A stretch of DNA of 64,000 nucleotides from Umezawaea beigongshangensis (GCF_016464305.1 NZ_JAEIOJ010000009.1:62001-126000), one strand, 5' to 3'. Positions 34,750 through 43,967 are shown, counted from the stretch's first letter. A program made the numbers and translations. Notes: a model not told the origin generated them from the letters alone.

Positions 34750-35123
34750 ACCGGGTCGTCGGCCACCTCCGCTGCGAGGACGGCCGCGGTGGCGTCCTCG
34801 GGCTCGGCACTTCGACGAACGCCACGATCGGCCGTGGAGCCCGGTGGCGCGGTCAGGTCCCGCGCGCCTGCCCGACGCCTGGCAGCAGGACGCAGCGGGA
34901 CGCAGCAGCCGCGGGCCGTTGAGAGCCGCGACGACGGTGGAGCCGTCGTGCCCGGCCACGCCCGGCGGCAGCGGACGGTCGCGGGTGTTCGGGGACATCC
35001 TCTCCGCAACCGCTCCCGCGCCACCGGACACGGCACACCACTCGTCACAGTCCCCTCGCGGCGATGCTGCGGCCACCGGTGACTCTCAGCAGGTCGAGCT
35101 TGCCGGCGTCCGTTGCCCCCTGC
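34750..35123. other. Gap without a supported gene
   Basis: About 370 bases between the CobW GTPase and two gene fragments. No frame combines a start, SD and family pattern. Possibly debris of the same rearrangement that truncated the neighbours. Confidence 0.5.
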
Positions 35124-35245
35124 CGTCGTGGTGCAGGTGACCAGGCGCAGGTCGGCTCCCGGAACGGTGAGGACATCGCAGTCGAGGACCAGCTCCCCGA
35201 CCAGCGGGTGATCGATCACGCACTTCGGCGACTTCCGGCACAACA
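35124..35245 (-). pseudogene. C-terminal fragment of an XRE/MmyB regulator
   Basis: Minus-strand residues CRKSPKCVIDHPLVGELVLD and CDVLTVPGADLRLVTC match the end of MmyB-type domains (HPxVGELxLxxxVLxxPG). The HTH and most of the ligand domain are missing. Confidence 0.6.
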
Positions 35246-35279
35246 CGGGGATGGTCCCGGCACCGCGGTGGCGCTCACC

Positions 35280-35709
35280 CCGCGATCTGATGACCCCCGC
35301 CACCACGGCGAGCACCGACACCCTCACCGCGGGCCGCGCCGCCCATTCCACCAGCAAGCTCGCGGTCATCCACCTGGTCCACGAATTGGCCCGGCGTCCA
35401 CCGGCCGGAGTCGACATCTTCTCCTGGAACCCCGGCTTCGTCCCCGGCACCGGCCTGGCCCGTGACGCCAGCGCCGTCCAGCGCTTCGCCGTGAAACGCA
35501 TCATGCGCCTGATGACCCTCACCCCGCTGTCGGTCAGCGCCAGGACCGCCGGGCAGCACCTCGCGCGACTCGTGCTGCGCGACCAGCCGGCGGAGAACGG
35601 CGCCTGCATCAGCCTCGACGAGGCCGAACCGTCCTCCGCCGAGTCCTACGACCCCGACCGCGAACGAGAACTGTGGCACGCCTGCGACCAGGTGTCCGCC
35701 CTCGCCTGA
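35280..35709 (+). pseudogene. C-terminal fragment of an SDR
   Basis: Reads AAHSTSKLAVIHLVHELARR, FSWNPGFVPGTGLARDASA, MRLMTLTPLSVSARTAGQHL and EPSSAESYDPDRERELW, the second half of an SDR. The Rossmann N-terminus is gone and the catalytic Tyr of YSTSK is His. It faces away from the XRE fragment, as expected if one deletion removed both 5' halves. Confidence 0.7.
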
Positions 35710-36120
35710 CGGGGGAATCGCCGGGGCCGACGAACGAGACGGAACGGGTGCGGTCGCCTGGAAGTCGCTCGGAGTCGCCAGTTCGTCGACCCCCTCTGAA
35801 CGACGGGTGCCGCGTCGTCACGGTGGATCCAGCTCACGGCGACGGACGGGTCGGCCGACCCGTCGGCATCGTCGGTCGCAGGTGCCGGCCCCGTTCCGCC
35901 GGGCCGCGCGAGAGTCTTCTGGTCGGCAGCACAGGTCTTCAGCTCGTGGTGGTGGTTCTCGGTGTCGACCTGCGCGTCGACGTCCGGCCGGAACTCGCTG
36001 AGATCACACCGCAGGAGCTTCGAGCGCTCGTCCACCCGTCCGCGGAAAGCACGTCGTCCAGATCGTGCGAACCACCGGCTCCGCAACGAGATCCGCTCGT
36101 CGGACCGACCTCGGCCACTG
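35710..36120. other. 410-bp stretch without a recognisable gene
   Basis: Lies between two convergent units (SDR fragment and the Gfo/Idh/MocA gene). I see no coding signal, RNA or clear hairpin. Confidence 0.5.
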
Positions 36121-37242
36121 CTACAAGCCGGTGGTCGTCCGGCGTCCCGTGGCAGCGGACCGCACGATCGCGTCGAGGAGCCGGTGACGTCTGACGGCGT
36201 GGGCGAAGTCCGGGGCGACGGTCGTGCCGTGGACGAGGTCGTCCCGGATCGCGGCGTAGGAGTGGGTCAGCGTGTGGATCACCGTTCCGGCCAGGTCGGG
36301 GTAGTCGTCGTAGCCGCTGGGCAACGCCAGTTCGGCGAGCTGGCCGCCACTGCGCGCACCGCGCACCGTGACCGGACCGATGTGCGGGAACTCCGCGGCG
36401 GTGACGTCGAGCATCCCCTCCGTGCCGTCGACGACCAGCGAGAAGCCCGCACCCGACGCCGCGCCGCCGCGGTGGTGTGCGGACAGAACCGCTCCGCCCG
36501 CCAGCGTGCCGGAGATCGCGATCTGGTCCTCGGCGGTCATCGGAACGACGCGCCCGGTGTCGCCGAGAGGAACCTGGCGGCGCCGGGTCGCGGTCGTGGC
36601 GACCACGTCCTGGAGCTCGCCGACGACCATCGACACCAGGTCGACGGCGTGTCCGAACGCGATCGTCAGCATCGTGGCCCCGAGCTCGCGATCGAGGGTG
36701 TAGACCGCGCGCTGCGACACCGGCGTTCCCCACTCGGTCGAGGACGCCACGACGGTGACCGAGAGCACTTCGCCCACGTACCCCCGGGACACGAGGTCCC
36801 TCAACCAGCGGAAGACGGGCGACGAGCGGCCCTGAAGGCCGACGAAGGTGCGGGTCCGCCCCGCGGCGCGCTGCATCTCCTCGGCTTCGCGCAGGTCGAC
36901 GGCGAGCGGCCATTCGGTGAGCACCGGCACTCCCGCTCTCAGCACCGGCAGCACGAGTTCGCGGTGCCGGGGAACTTTGACGGCGACGACGACGAGGTCC
37001 ACCTCGTCGTCACCGGCGAGCTGCTCGACCGAGGTGTACCCGGGAACGCCGTACGCCGCTTCGGCCGCACGTGCCGAGGCCTCCGAACTCGCCGCCAGCG
37101 CCCGGAGCTCGATCCCCTCGACCGCCGCCAAGGCGGGCAGGTGGCCCCCGGCCGCCCAGGCTCCCGCAGCGCTCAGACCCACGATGCCGACCCCGATCGG
37201 CCTGCGGGGATCGGACGGCGGACGATCGGTGAGCGTGGTCAT
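36121..37242 (-). CDS. Gfo/Idh/MocA family oxidoreductase
   Basis: 373 residues from ATG 37242. GVGIVGLSAAGAWAAGGHLPAL is the dinucleotide-binding site; VDLVVVAVKVPRHRELVLPVLRAGVPVLTEWPLAVD corresponds to the EKP-type motif, with TEWP in place of EKP, a feature of Gal80-like members. The C-terminal domain (GHAVDLVSMVVGEL, GTEGMLDV) is complete. NAD(P)-dependent sugar or polyol oxidation, or a sensor role as in Gal80; substrate unknown. No SD. Confidence 0.88.
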   Translation of the reverse strand: MTTLTDRPPSDPRRPIGVGIVGLSAAGAWAAGGHLPALAAVEGIELRALAASSEASARAAEAAYGVPGYTSVEQLAGDDEVDLVVVAVKVPRHRELVLPVLRAGVPVLTEWPLAVDLREAEEMQRAAGRTRTFVGLQGRSSPVFRWLRDLVSRGYVGEVLSVTVVASSTEWGTPVSQRAVYTLDRELGATMLTIAFGHAVDLVSMVVGELQDVVATTATRRRQVPLGDTGRVVPMTAEDQIAISGTLAGGAVLSAHHRGGAASGAGFSLVVDGTEGMLDVTAAEFPHIGPVTVRGARSGGQLAELALPSGYDDYPDLAGTVIHTLTHSYAAIRDDLVHGTTVAPDFAHAVRRHRLLDAIVRSAATGRRTTTGL

Positions 37243-37319
37243 GACGTCGATGATGCGGCCCCGCGTCGAAAAGATCCACAACGTGCGGTCCTCGGTCTCC
37301 CACGCCTCGTCCACCGTCG

Positions 37320-37730
37320 GTTCGCCCGCTCGGGCCCGGCGGTCCGATCGCCGGCGCCATCGGCCTGCTGCGGCCCCGTACCGTGGTCGACCCCGGCCTG
37401 CACGCCGCCGCGGAACCGCGGGCGAACATCGGGGGGCGTCGTGCGCGGTGAGCGCTGGCCGGTCCTCCGCGGACACGAGCCCGTGCTCCTGCGCGAGGGC
37501 GACTTCTCCCTGCTGGGCGACCCTCCACCCCACCTGCCGACCAGCAGCCTCACCGCACGACCGCGCCGCGACCGTTGTGGGAGACCGTTGTGAGAAATCG
37601 CTGTCGACGGCGTGGTGCGTCTCGGGCCCGAGGCCGAGGAGGTCACCCACCCGTGCGGTGGGCACATCTGGTTCGACGAGAACAACACCGTCGGCCGCTC
37701 TGGTCGTGGACCAGCCCGCAGCGGACCGGG
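37320..37730 (+). pseudogene. Decayed N-terminal (cupin) part of an AraC-type regulator
   Basis: Fragments in more than one frame: VRGERWPVLRGHEPVLLREGDFSLLGD, then VVRLGPEAEEVTHPCGGHIWFDENN. These fit the cupin_6 sensor domain of AraC regulators (WLxLxGxEPVxLxEGDxVLL...VRLGGG...CGxFxFD). No HTH part follows. Divergent from the Gfo/Idh/MocA gene, which it may once have controlled. Confidence 0.4.
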
Positions 37731-37859
37731 CCAGGGGGGTCTCGCCGGTTCCAGCGCGGTTCGACAGCGGGCCACAGCCCGTTGCGTTCGCGCACGGCGC
37801 CGGGCCGGTTCGGTGGCGCGAGCGCACACCGGGCGGCCGCCGGCAGGCCCGGGGCGGCC

Positions 37860-39464
37860 TCACCGGCCGAGCACGGTGAGGCGGAGCGCGTGCGGGAAGC
37901 CGACGCGCGGCGTGGTCTCGTGGGCTCCGATGAACGGCGGAAGGTGGTCCGACGAGCCGCCGAGGTAGCTGTCGTCCATGATCACGCTGGTCCAGCGGTC
38001 GTTCTGCAGCTGCTGGGCCCGGCCGATGCCGGCGACCGGCGGCAGCGTGCGTTGCACGTCGAGCTTCCGGCCTCGCAGGTGGGCCCACACCGGGTGCGCG
38101 TCGTGCAGCGGGTCGGGCGGCACCCGGCTGGAGGTGTGGTAGCTGCGGAGGACCCTGCTCTCGTCCTCCCGCCTCCACCGGTGCACCAGGTCCAGGTAGG
38201 CGGGCCAGCCGCCGGTGCCGGGGTGGAAGCCGTCGAGGTCCCACAGCTCCCGCCAGGACCGGCGCCAGTCCCGTCTCGGGTCCTGGCCGGGACCACCGGG
38301 CACGCCCCACAGCACCGACCCCAGCGAGACGGGCCATCCCCCGTCGGGCATGAGCCTCTTGACGAAGCCCAGTCCGGTGCTGAACCCGGCGACGGCCACC
38401 TTCCCCACCGCCGGGACGGGACCGAAGTGCGTCGCCGCGACGGGCGTGACGGTCGTGCGCACGTTCGGTCCGGCCAGTTCCCTCGGCGAGCCGGTCGGCG
38501 GCCGCAGGCCGAGCCTGCTGGTGCGGCACTGGCGGTGCAGGAACAACCCGATCTCGCGGAGCGCGCGCAGCAGGCCCTCGCCACTGGCGAACGGGCCCAG
38601 CTCACCCGCGTTGCCGACGGGCACGACCAGCACGGCGCGGTTGCGCTGCGCGACCATCTGGTAGGCGAAGAAGTACTCGTCGAGCAGGTACTTCCTCGCC
38701 AGCTCCAGGTACTTCTGCAGCGGCGCGGCGGCGTTGACCAGTCCGTGGGGGTACGTCGCCGCGGTGTAGTCCGGGATCGCGGTGGTCGGGCTGTAGAACA
38801 CGACGTAGTCCAGGGCGGACGGGGGCGTGTCGTGGGGCAGGTTCGGCGACCAGACCGCCACGGCGAAGCGCGGCTCGCCGGGACGGGCCGCGTGCTCCAG
38901 CCAGTAGAACCGCCCGTAGGCGGCGAGGTCCGCGGTCATCTCCTCGGCCTGCAACCGCTTCCACCCCCTCGTCCCCGGAGCCACGGGTGTCGCCGGGAGC
39001 AGTTCCGGGAGCGGCACCTGCACCTGGTGCTGGTCGTTCCAGTGCGGGAGGTAGGCCAGGACGCCGCGGAACCGCGGGGGCTCGAACAGCAGCACTCCGC
39101 CCGGATCGCGGGCCTTCGTGGCCATGAGGGCGGTGAGCTCGCCGGCCGTGCGGATCGTCGTGGGCGAGGTGTCCATCCGGCCCAGCACCACCGTCAGCAG
39201 CACGTCTGGTCCGGTGACCGACCGGCCGACCAGGGAGTTGTTCCAGGCCGAGGTGCGGAGGTCGCCGCTGAACACGCACGTCTCCCGGACGTGGTGCGAG
39301 TGGTCGACCGTCAGCGTCAGGGGCTGGGCCGGGTCCGCGACGACGGTGCTCCAGGTCCCGGACGCCAGGTCGGTGCTGCCCCGCGCGCCGCCGAGGCTCA
39401 CGCCGGCGCCCGGCAGCGCCCGGTTGTTGACGTCCACGACGGTGACCGTGCAGGTGGTGGCCAT
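37860..39464 (-). CDS. Putative alpha/beta-hydrolase-like protein with N-terminal beta domain, unknown family
   Basis: 534 residues. Residues 1-95 look like a carboxypeptidase-regulatory/Ig-like beta domain (CTVTVVDVNNRALPGAGVSLGG...LTLTVDHSHHVRE). The rest could be an alpha/beta hydrolase: VAVWSPNLP and LDYVVFYSP strands, GFSTGLG as GxSxG nucleophile elbow near residue 365, WDLDGFHP as possible Asp, and IGAHETTP near the C-terminus as possible His. No signal peptide. ATG 39464 lies 6 bases after the stop of the 899-residue gene, so both are one operon and probably one system. I do not recognise the family. Confidence 0.75.
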   Translation of the reverse strand: MATTCTVTVVDVNNRALPGAGVSLGGARGSTDLASGTWSTVVADPAQPLTLTVDHSHHVRETCVFSGDLRTSAWNNSLVGRSVTGPDVLLTVVLGRMDTSPTTIRTAGELTALMATKARDPGGVLLFEPPRFRGVLAYLPHWNDQHQVQVPLPELLPATPVAPGTRGWKRLQAEEMTADLAAYGRFYWLEHAARPGEPRFAVAVWSPNLPHDTPPSALDYVVFYSPTTAIPDYTAATYPHGLVNAAAPLQKYLELARKYLLDEYFFAYQMVAQRNRAVLVVPVGNAGELGPFASGEGLLRALREIGLFLHRQCRTSRLGLRPPTGSPRELAGPNVRTTVTPVAATHFGPVPAVGKVAVAGFSTGLGFVKRLMPDGGWPVSLGSVLWGVPGGPGQDPRRDWRRSWRELWDLDGFHPGTGGWPAYLDLVHRWRREDESRVLRSYHTSSRVPPDPLHDAHPVWAHLRGRKLDVQRTLPPVAGIGRAQQLQNDRWTSVIMDDSYLGGSSDHLPPFIGAHETTPRVGFPHALRLTVLGR

Positions 39465-39470
39465 CGGGGG

Positions 39471-42170
39471 TCACAACTGCTGGCCGGTCGTGGGGTCGTA
39501 GCGCACCGGCACCGCGACCACCTGATCGGTGGGCAGCACCTCGAACCACTGGTCGAAGACCTCGTAGGGCTCCGCGGGGCGGAAGCCGCCGTCGAGCGGG
39601 TCGAAGCCCGTCTCGAAGACCTCCTCGGTGACGACCGTGTTGGCGATGTCGGTGTTGGAAGCGCTCAGCTGCGCGGAGAGCAGGGACAGGACCTGACCGA
39701 CGGTCTTGTTCCGGTACTCCTCGGGGTCCCCCTCCACGAACTGGTAGGGAACGCCGAGCGCCGCCTCGCCCTCCACGTTCGCGTCGGTGAGCCACTGGAT
39801 GGCGTCGAGCTCGCGACCGGGCCGCACCGGCAGGACGGCCTTGGCCCACGCGGCGTTGAGGAACTCGTTGCGGCGCTCGTCCCCGTCGGCCTGGATCAGC
39901 CAGCCCAGCGAGCTGCCCAGCGGAGCGGGCCGGGTGTCCTCGGTGAGGAGGTAGTTCACCCGCCACTCGGGAGTGGCGTGCCCCTCCGGGTCCAGGGCGT
40001 TGGTCGGTGTGGTGTGGGAGTACCAGCTGCCCACCGTCTGCCCGTGCAGGACGGGCGGATCGGGTGTCCTGGACGGGGGCGGGGGCACCGGGTACTTGCC
40101 GACGCTGCCCTCGGTGGGGTGCGTGACGACCGTGCCCGGCCTCCAGTAGTCGGGCGCGACGAAGTAGAGCATCTCGTCCACGTCGAAGATCTGCCGCACC
40201 AGTTCCGAGTCCAGGTGCGGATCGTCGAAGAGCCGGAGCCGGTCGACGAGACTGCCGTAGACGCTCTGGCGCTCCTCGCTGCGCAGGTCCCGCGAGGGGC
40301 GGGGTCGCATCGCGCTGATCAGCTTCAGACGGTCGCGGACCGCCTCGGCGTAGGCGGCGCGCTGCAGCTCGGCCACGCGGGCCTCGTACTCGATCATGTC
40401 CAGCCGGTGCTGCTCGTGTGCCGCGTCCACCTTCGGCGGGTCCCAGGTCAGGGTGAAGGTGAGCAGGATCGGGGACAGGTCACCGGTGTTGAGGAAGTCG
40501 GCGATCACCGTGAAACCGGTCCTGGCGTCGTTGATCTTCACGGGGAGTTCGGGCACGAACGCCCTGTCGGCGCCTCCCGACTTGGCCGAGACGAGGACCG
40601 CTCGGGCCAGGGTGTAGCCCGGCGAGGGCGCGCTCGCGCCGAAGTCGGCGGTCGCGACCAGGTGGAACTCGTTGCCGTAGTCGAGGATGCGGTCGGAGCC
40701 GGGGGCGTGGATCCCGAAGTTCATGTTGATGTGCGGGTCGTTCGCGGTCTGCGGGTACTTCCGCAGGGGGAAGGGAGCGACGAACGTGGTGTCCACGGGC
40801 ACCAGGGGCGGCGGTGCTTCGGGCTTCTTGATGGAGGACACGTCCGGCTCGGGAATCACGTGGACCAGGTGTCCCAGCCCGAGGTCGCGTCCCGGCGCGT
40901 CGAGGTAGACCTGCCAGCTCAGCCTGGTGCCGACGTGCTGGACCTGCACGCCGACCTTGCGCATCTTGCGCCGCAGCTCGTAGTTGACCAGCTCGTCGCC
41001 GGTGTTCTGCACGACGTAGCGGCGGCTGGAGGTGTCCGTCGTGTCGGTGACCGTCTTGAACGTCGTCGTGAAGTTCCGCTTGATCTCGCTGGCGACCTTG
41101 ATGCTCTGCGCCCTGGTGTGCTTGTGCGTGTGCTCGGAGGACTTCCGCACCGTGCTGCGCAGGCCGAAGCTCGCCGTGGCGTCGGCGTGGTAGATGCCGG
41201 CGTTGACCCCGCCGGTGGCGCTGACGCCGAGGGTCGTGTCGTTGGCGTTGTCCTCCTTCACCGCGTCGGTGAGGTCGTCCTGCTCGGTCAGGCTCTCCTC
41301 GACCCGGCGGGAGCTCTCCTCCGACTGTTCGGCGGTCCGCTCGACCAGCATGCGCCGTGTGCTGGTCTCCACCAGCTCCACCGTCCCTCCCGGACTGATC
41401 CAGAGGTGGCCGACGGGTCCCCCGAGGAAGGTGTCGAACTCGAAGAAGTACTCCCTGAACAGGTTCACCAGTCCCACCGGCGAGAGCACGCCCCGCACGG
41501 CGGCGGCCCTGGCGGCCAGCGCGGTCAGCGCCTCGGTGTCCAGCGTCCGCGCCGCCTCCCCCGCGAACGCCGCGGCGTCCAGTCGCGCCAGCCGGTCGTC
41601 GCTGGTCGCCCCGGCGACGCGCAGCGAGGTCAGTCGGCCGAACCAGCCCGCCAGCGGCTGGTACACGCCGAACAGTTCGCTGGCGTGGGGAACCGTGCCG
41701 GTGAAGTCGACCGGTGGCCGGCCGGTGAACACGGCTGGCCCCGCCACCGGTCCGGGCAGGACCTGCACGGGCTGCGGGGTGCTTCCGGGGCCGCCGAGGA
41801 AGGGCACCGCTGCCAGGTTCTGGCTCGACGGTCCCCTGGCGAGCAGCACCTCGTAGGTCGTCTCGCCCGCCGGAGCCACGAAGGAGATGGTGAGAGGTCC
41901 CGGCGAGGAGATCTGCCGGCCCACGTACTGCCGGCTGGACGCGGGGTCCCGCTGGACGAAGACGCCTTCCAGCGCAGGGACACCGGGGTAGGACTCCGCG
42001 GCGCGGACCTGCACGTCACGCGGCAGCCCGAGCGCGATCCGCTGCCCGGGGGGAAGGTCACCACCGGCCCCCGGACCACCGGACTCGATCCGGTAGGACC
42101 AGATGTTCTGTCCAGGGCCGGCTCCAGGAGCGGGCACGGCCGTCCTGCCGGAGAACGTTGCTGTCAGCAC
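39471..42170 (-). CDS. Large protein of unknown family with central helical region, 899 residues
   Basis: GTG 42170 has a strong AGGAGG 6 bases upstream. Residues 1-~200 look beta-rich with several Pro/Gly turns (SYRIESGGPG, LTISFVAPAGETTYEVLLAR). About 263-405 is a charged, Thr/Ser-rich helical zone (STRRMLVERTAEQSEESSRR, SEHTHKHTRAQSIKVASEIK) around a Gly/Ala patch (LGVSATGGVNAGIYHADATA), an arrangement also seen in large uncharacterised bacterial proteins. It ends with another helical block (EARVAELQRAAYAEAV) and a beta-rich C-terminus. No signal peptide or membrane span. Codon use is native. Function unknown; co-transcribed with the 534-residue protein. Confidence 0.8.
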   Translation of the reverse strand: MLTATFSGRTAVPAPGAGPGQNIWSYRIESGGPGAGGDLPPGQRIALGLPRDVQVRAAESYPGVPALEGVFVQRDPASSRQYVGRQISSPGPLTISFVAPAGETTYEVLLARGPSSQNLAAVPFLGGPGSTPQPVQVLPGPVAGPAVFTGRPPVDFTGTVPHASELFGVYQPLAGWFGRLTSLRVAGATSDDRLARLDAAAFAGEAARTLDTEALTALAARAAAVRGVLSPVGLVNLFREYFFEFDTFLGGPVGHLWISPGGTVELVETSTRRMLVERTAEQSEESSRRVEESLTEQDDLTDAVKEDNANDTTLGVSATGGVNAGIYHADATASFGLRSTVRKSSEHTHKHTRAQSIKVASEIKRNFTTTFKTVTDTTDTSSRRYVVQNTGDELVNYELRRKMRKVGVQVQHVGTRLSWQVYLDAPGRDLGLGHLVHVIPEPDVSSIKKPEAPPPLVPVDTTFVAPFPLRKYPQTANDPHINMNFGIHAPGSDRILDYGNEFHLVATADFGASAPSPGYTLARAVLVSAKSGGADRAFVPELPVKINDARTGFTVIADFLNTGDLSPILLTFTLTWDPPKVDAAHEQHRLDMIEYEARVAELQRAAYAEAVRDRLKLISAMRPRPSRDLRSEERQSVYGSLVDRLRLFDDPHLDSELVRQIFDVDEMLYFVAPDYWRPGTVVTHPTEGSVGKYPVPPPPSRTPDPPVLHGQTVGSWYSHTTPTNALDPEGHATPEWRVNYLLTEDTRPAPLGSSLGWLIQADGDERRNEFLNAAWAKAVLPVRPGRELDAIQWLTDANVEGEAALGVPYQFVEGDPEEYRNKTVGQVLSLLSAQLSASNTDIANTVVTEEVFETGFDPLDGGFRPAEPYEVFDQWFEVLPTDQVVAVPVRYDPTTGQQL

Positions 42171-42361
42171 GGGTCTCCTCCTGTCGCCGTGACGTCAGCG
42201 GCCGACGACGCGCGGCACGCCGAGCCGCTTGTGAGGTACTTCGAGGAAGCCGAGGCCGCCGTTGCACCCGCAGCGTCCCGTTCATCCGAACGGACCAACC
42301 GCAGCCGCCACCCGCGGCCTGGCCGGCTGATCAGCGCCAGGACCGGCGCGTCCAGGATCAC
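42164..42361 (-). CDS. Possible small protein overlapping the 899-residue gene start
   Basis: About 65 residues, VILDAPVLALISRPGRGWRL...SAADVTATGGDPC, stopping inside the GTG of the next gene (4-base overlap). Third-position GC is high. The start is uncertain (no SD at 42361), and upstream sequence is partly antisense to a DJ-1 relic. It could be the end of a larger, damaged gene. Confidence 0.35.
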   Translation of the reverse strand: MILDAPVLALISRPGRGWRLRLVRSDERDAAGATAASASSKYLTSGSACRASSAADVTATGGDPC

Positions 42362-42451
42362 CGGGTCCCGGGTCGCCTGGGGAGCGGGACGAGCACCCGG
42401 AGCGGGTTCCGCTCCGGCACGCTCGAACCACGTCCGAAGGGGGGCGGATTC

Positions 42452-42560
42452 GTGCGCAAGACCCCGGTCGTGGTGTCCGCGGCGGACACCCGGGAGCGCA
42501 CCGACGGCTCGTCGCACCCGACCGGTCACCGGGCCGAGGAAGTGGACGGCGAGCTCGCCG
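42452..42560 (+). pseudogene. N-terminal relic of a DJ-1/PfpI gene
   Basis: Reads VRKTPVVVSAADTRERTDGS, then SHPTGHRAEEV, matching MSKILIVMSAASTWERTDGS and LYPTGYWAEEL of the intact gene at 6,668. Alignment ends after about 30 codons. Confidence 0.65.
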
Positions 42561-42593
42561 TCCACCACCAGGCCACCGTCCACGTCGCCGCCG

Positions 42594-43172
42594 TCAAGAT
42601 CCAGCCGCGCCACGTCTGAGACACCCGCTGGTCGCCACCCCGACGATGGAGCTGATGGAGTTGTCCAGCGTGGCGCCGGCCTGCCCGCCGGGCAGCACGT
42701 AGCGCAGTGTCGCCAGGTCGGGCAGCTTCTTGCCCTCGTTGTCGATGGCCGGCGTGCGGGGGGACGCCCCTGCGGTGATCTGGACGCCGGCGCCGGTGTT
42801 GGAGTTGACCCGGTTCACGACGTGGACGTGGTCGTACCCGGCCTGCGCCGCGCTCCGTGCCGAAGACGACTCGAGCACGCTGAACGTGCCCCCCGGGGGC
42901 ACACAGCTTCCGCACAGGGCGTCCCCCGGGCGGCGGCACCGGGGACGCGCGGTCAGTGCGCGGGCGGTGTCGGCGGTCGCGGTGTCGCCGGTCGCGGTCG
43001 TGGCGTGCAGGGTCTCGCGGGTGCAGCGGCGGCGGTTGCGGTCACCTGCCGCGTTCCGCGCGGCGGGACGGTCCACGATCCCCTCTGCTGTCCCGTCGCA
43101 CCGTGCCACGACCACCTGGCCCGCAGAAGTCACGTCCCCCGGCCGGAGACGGGACCAGGCGCGCACGAGCAC
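42594..43172 (-). CDS. Hypothetical protein, first gene of the unknown cluster
   Basis: 192 residues with steady high third-position GC. The N-terminal half is Arg/Thr/Ala-rich (TATGDTATADTARALTARPR); the C-terminal half looks folded: GGTFSVLESSSARSAAQAGYD, HVHVVNRVNSNTGAGVQITAG, LPDLATLRYVLPGGQAGATL. An internal GTG at 42902 could instead start a 102-residue protein with only the folded part. No family recognised. Same strand as, and 233 bases upstream of, the small ORF and 899-residue gene. Confidence 0.5.
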   Translation of the reverse strand: MLVRAWSRLRPGDVTSAGQVVVARCDGTAEGIVDRPAARNAAGDRNRRRCTRETLHATTATGDTATADTARALTARPRCRRPGDALCGSCVPPGGTFSVLESSSARSAAQAGYDHVHVVNRVNSNTGAGVQITAGASPRTPAIDNEGKKLPDLATLRYVLPGGQAGATLDNSISSIVGVATSGCLRRGAAGS

Positions 43173-43214
43173 GACGATCGGGCACCGGTGCCCTGCCGTC
43201 CGCGGGCCGGTGGG

Positions 43215-43967
43215 TCAGGCGCGGTAGCGGGCGCTCAGGACGTTCAGGACGTCCTGGTAGCGGCCCTCGGCCTCGGCGTTGCGCTGCCACTTCACCCGCT
43301 CGACGAGGACCTGCTCGGCGTCGGGCCGGGTCCGCAGCAGTTCCACGACCTCGGTGAGGAACTCCTCCAGCGGCATGGCGACGTCGCTGTTCTGCTGGTT
43401 CATCAGCGTGGTCCGGGTGGCCGGTGGGACCAGTTCGATCACCTGCACGTCGCTCTTGGTCAGCTGTACCCGCAGCGACTCGGTGAAGGAGTGGATCGCG
43501 GCCTTGGTCGCGTTGCAGGTCGGTGTGGCGGCCAGCGGCACGTAGGCCAGGCCGGAGCTGACCGTCATGATCGTCGCCGCGGGCCGGGCGAGCAGACCGG
43601 GCAGGAAGGCGTTGACCAGGCGGATCGTCCCGAGCAGGTTGACCGCGATGGTGCGCTCGGCGACGTCGAGGGATGCCGGGTCGCGCAGGTCCTCCGGTTC
43701 CATGATCCCGGCCGTGGTGATGAGGGCGTCCAGTGCCGGGTAGCGCTGGGCGAGGTCGGCCCGCGCGGCGGCGATGGAGGTCGGGTCGGTGACGTCGATC
43801 TCGACGGTGCCGATGCCGGGGTGCTCGGTGGCGATCTGCCGCAGCAGTCCGGTGCGGCGTCCGCCCACGACGACGGTGCTGCCGGCGGCCCGCAGGCGCA
43901 GGGCCAGGCCCAGGCCGATGCCGGAGGTGGCACCGGGGACGAAGACGGTGCTGCTGGTGATGTTCAC
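43215..43967 (-). CDS. SDR (DltE-like) with catalytic Tyr replaced by Cys
   Basis: 250 residues. GTG 43967 has AAGGAAA upstream. VFVPGATSGIGLGLALRL is the cofactor loop, TAGIMEPEDLRD follows, and the active-site Ser sits in MTVSSGLAYVPL. The usual PTYNATKAAIHSF reads PTCNATKAAIHSF, so the YxxxK Tyr is Cys (TAC to TGC, one base). The Lys is kept and the frame is intact. Reductase activity is doubtful; the protein may bind NAD(P)H without catalysis. Same strand as, and 114 bases downstream of, an XRE regulator. Confidence 0.9.
   Translation of the reverse strand: MNITSSTVFVPGATSGIGLGLALRLRAAGSTVVVGGRRTGLLRQIATEHPGIGTVEIDVTDPTSIAAARADLAQRYPALDALITTAGIMEPEDLRDPASLDVAERTIAVNLLGTIRLVNAFLPGLLARPAATIMTVSSGLAYVPLAATPTCNATKAAIHSFTESLRVQLTKSDVQVIELVPPATRTTLMNQQNSDVAMPLEEFLTEVVELLRTRPDAEQVLVERVKWQRNAEAEGRYQDVLNVLSARYRA

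Noticed and set aside
36121-38529. 802-codon minus-strand frame that appears to extend the Gfo/Idh/MocA protein
   Set aside because: The extension is low-complexity Arg/Pro/Ala; the real Rossmann start is at 37242.
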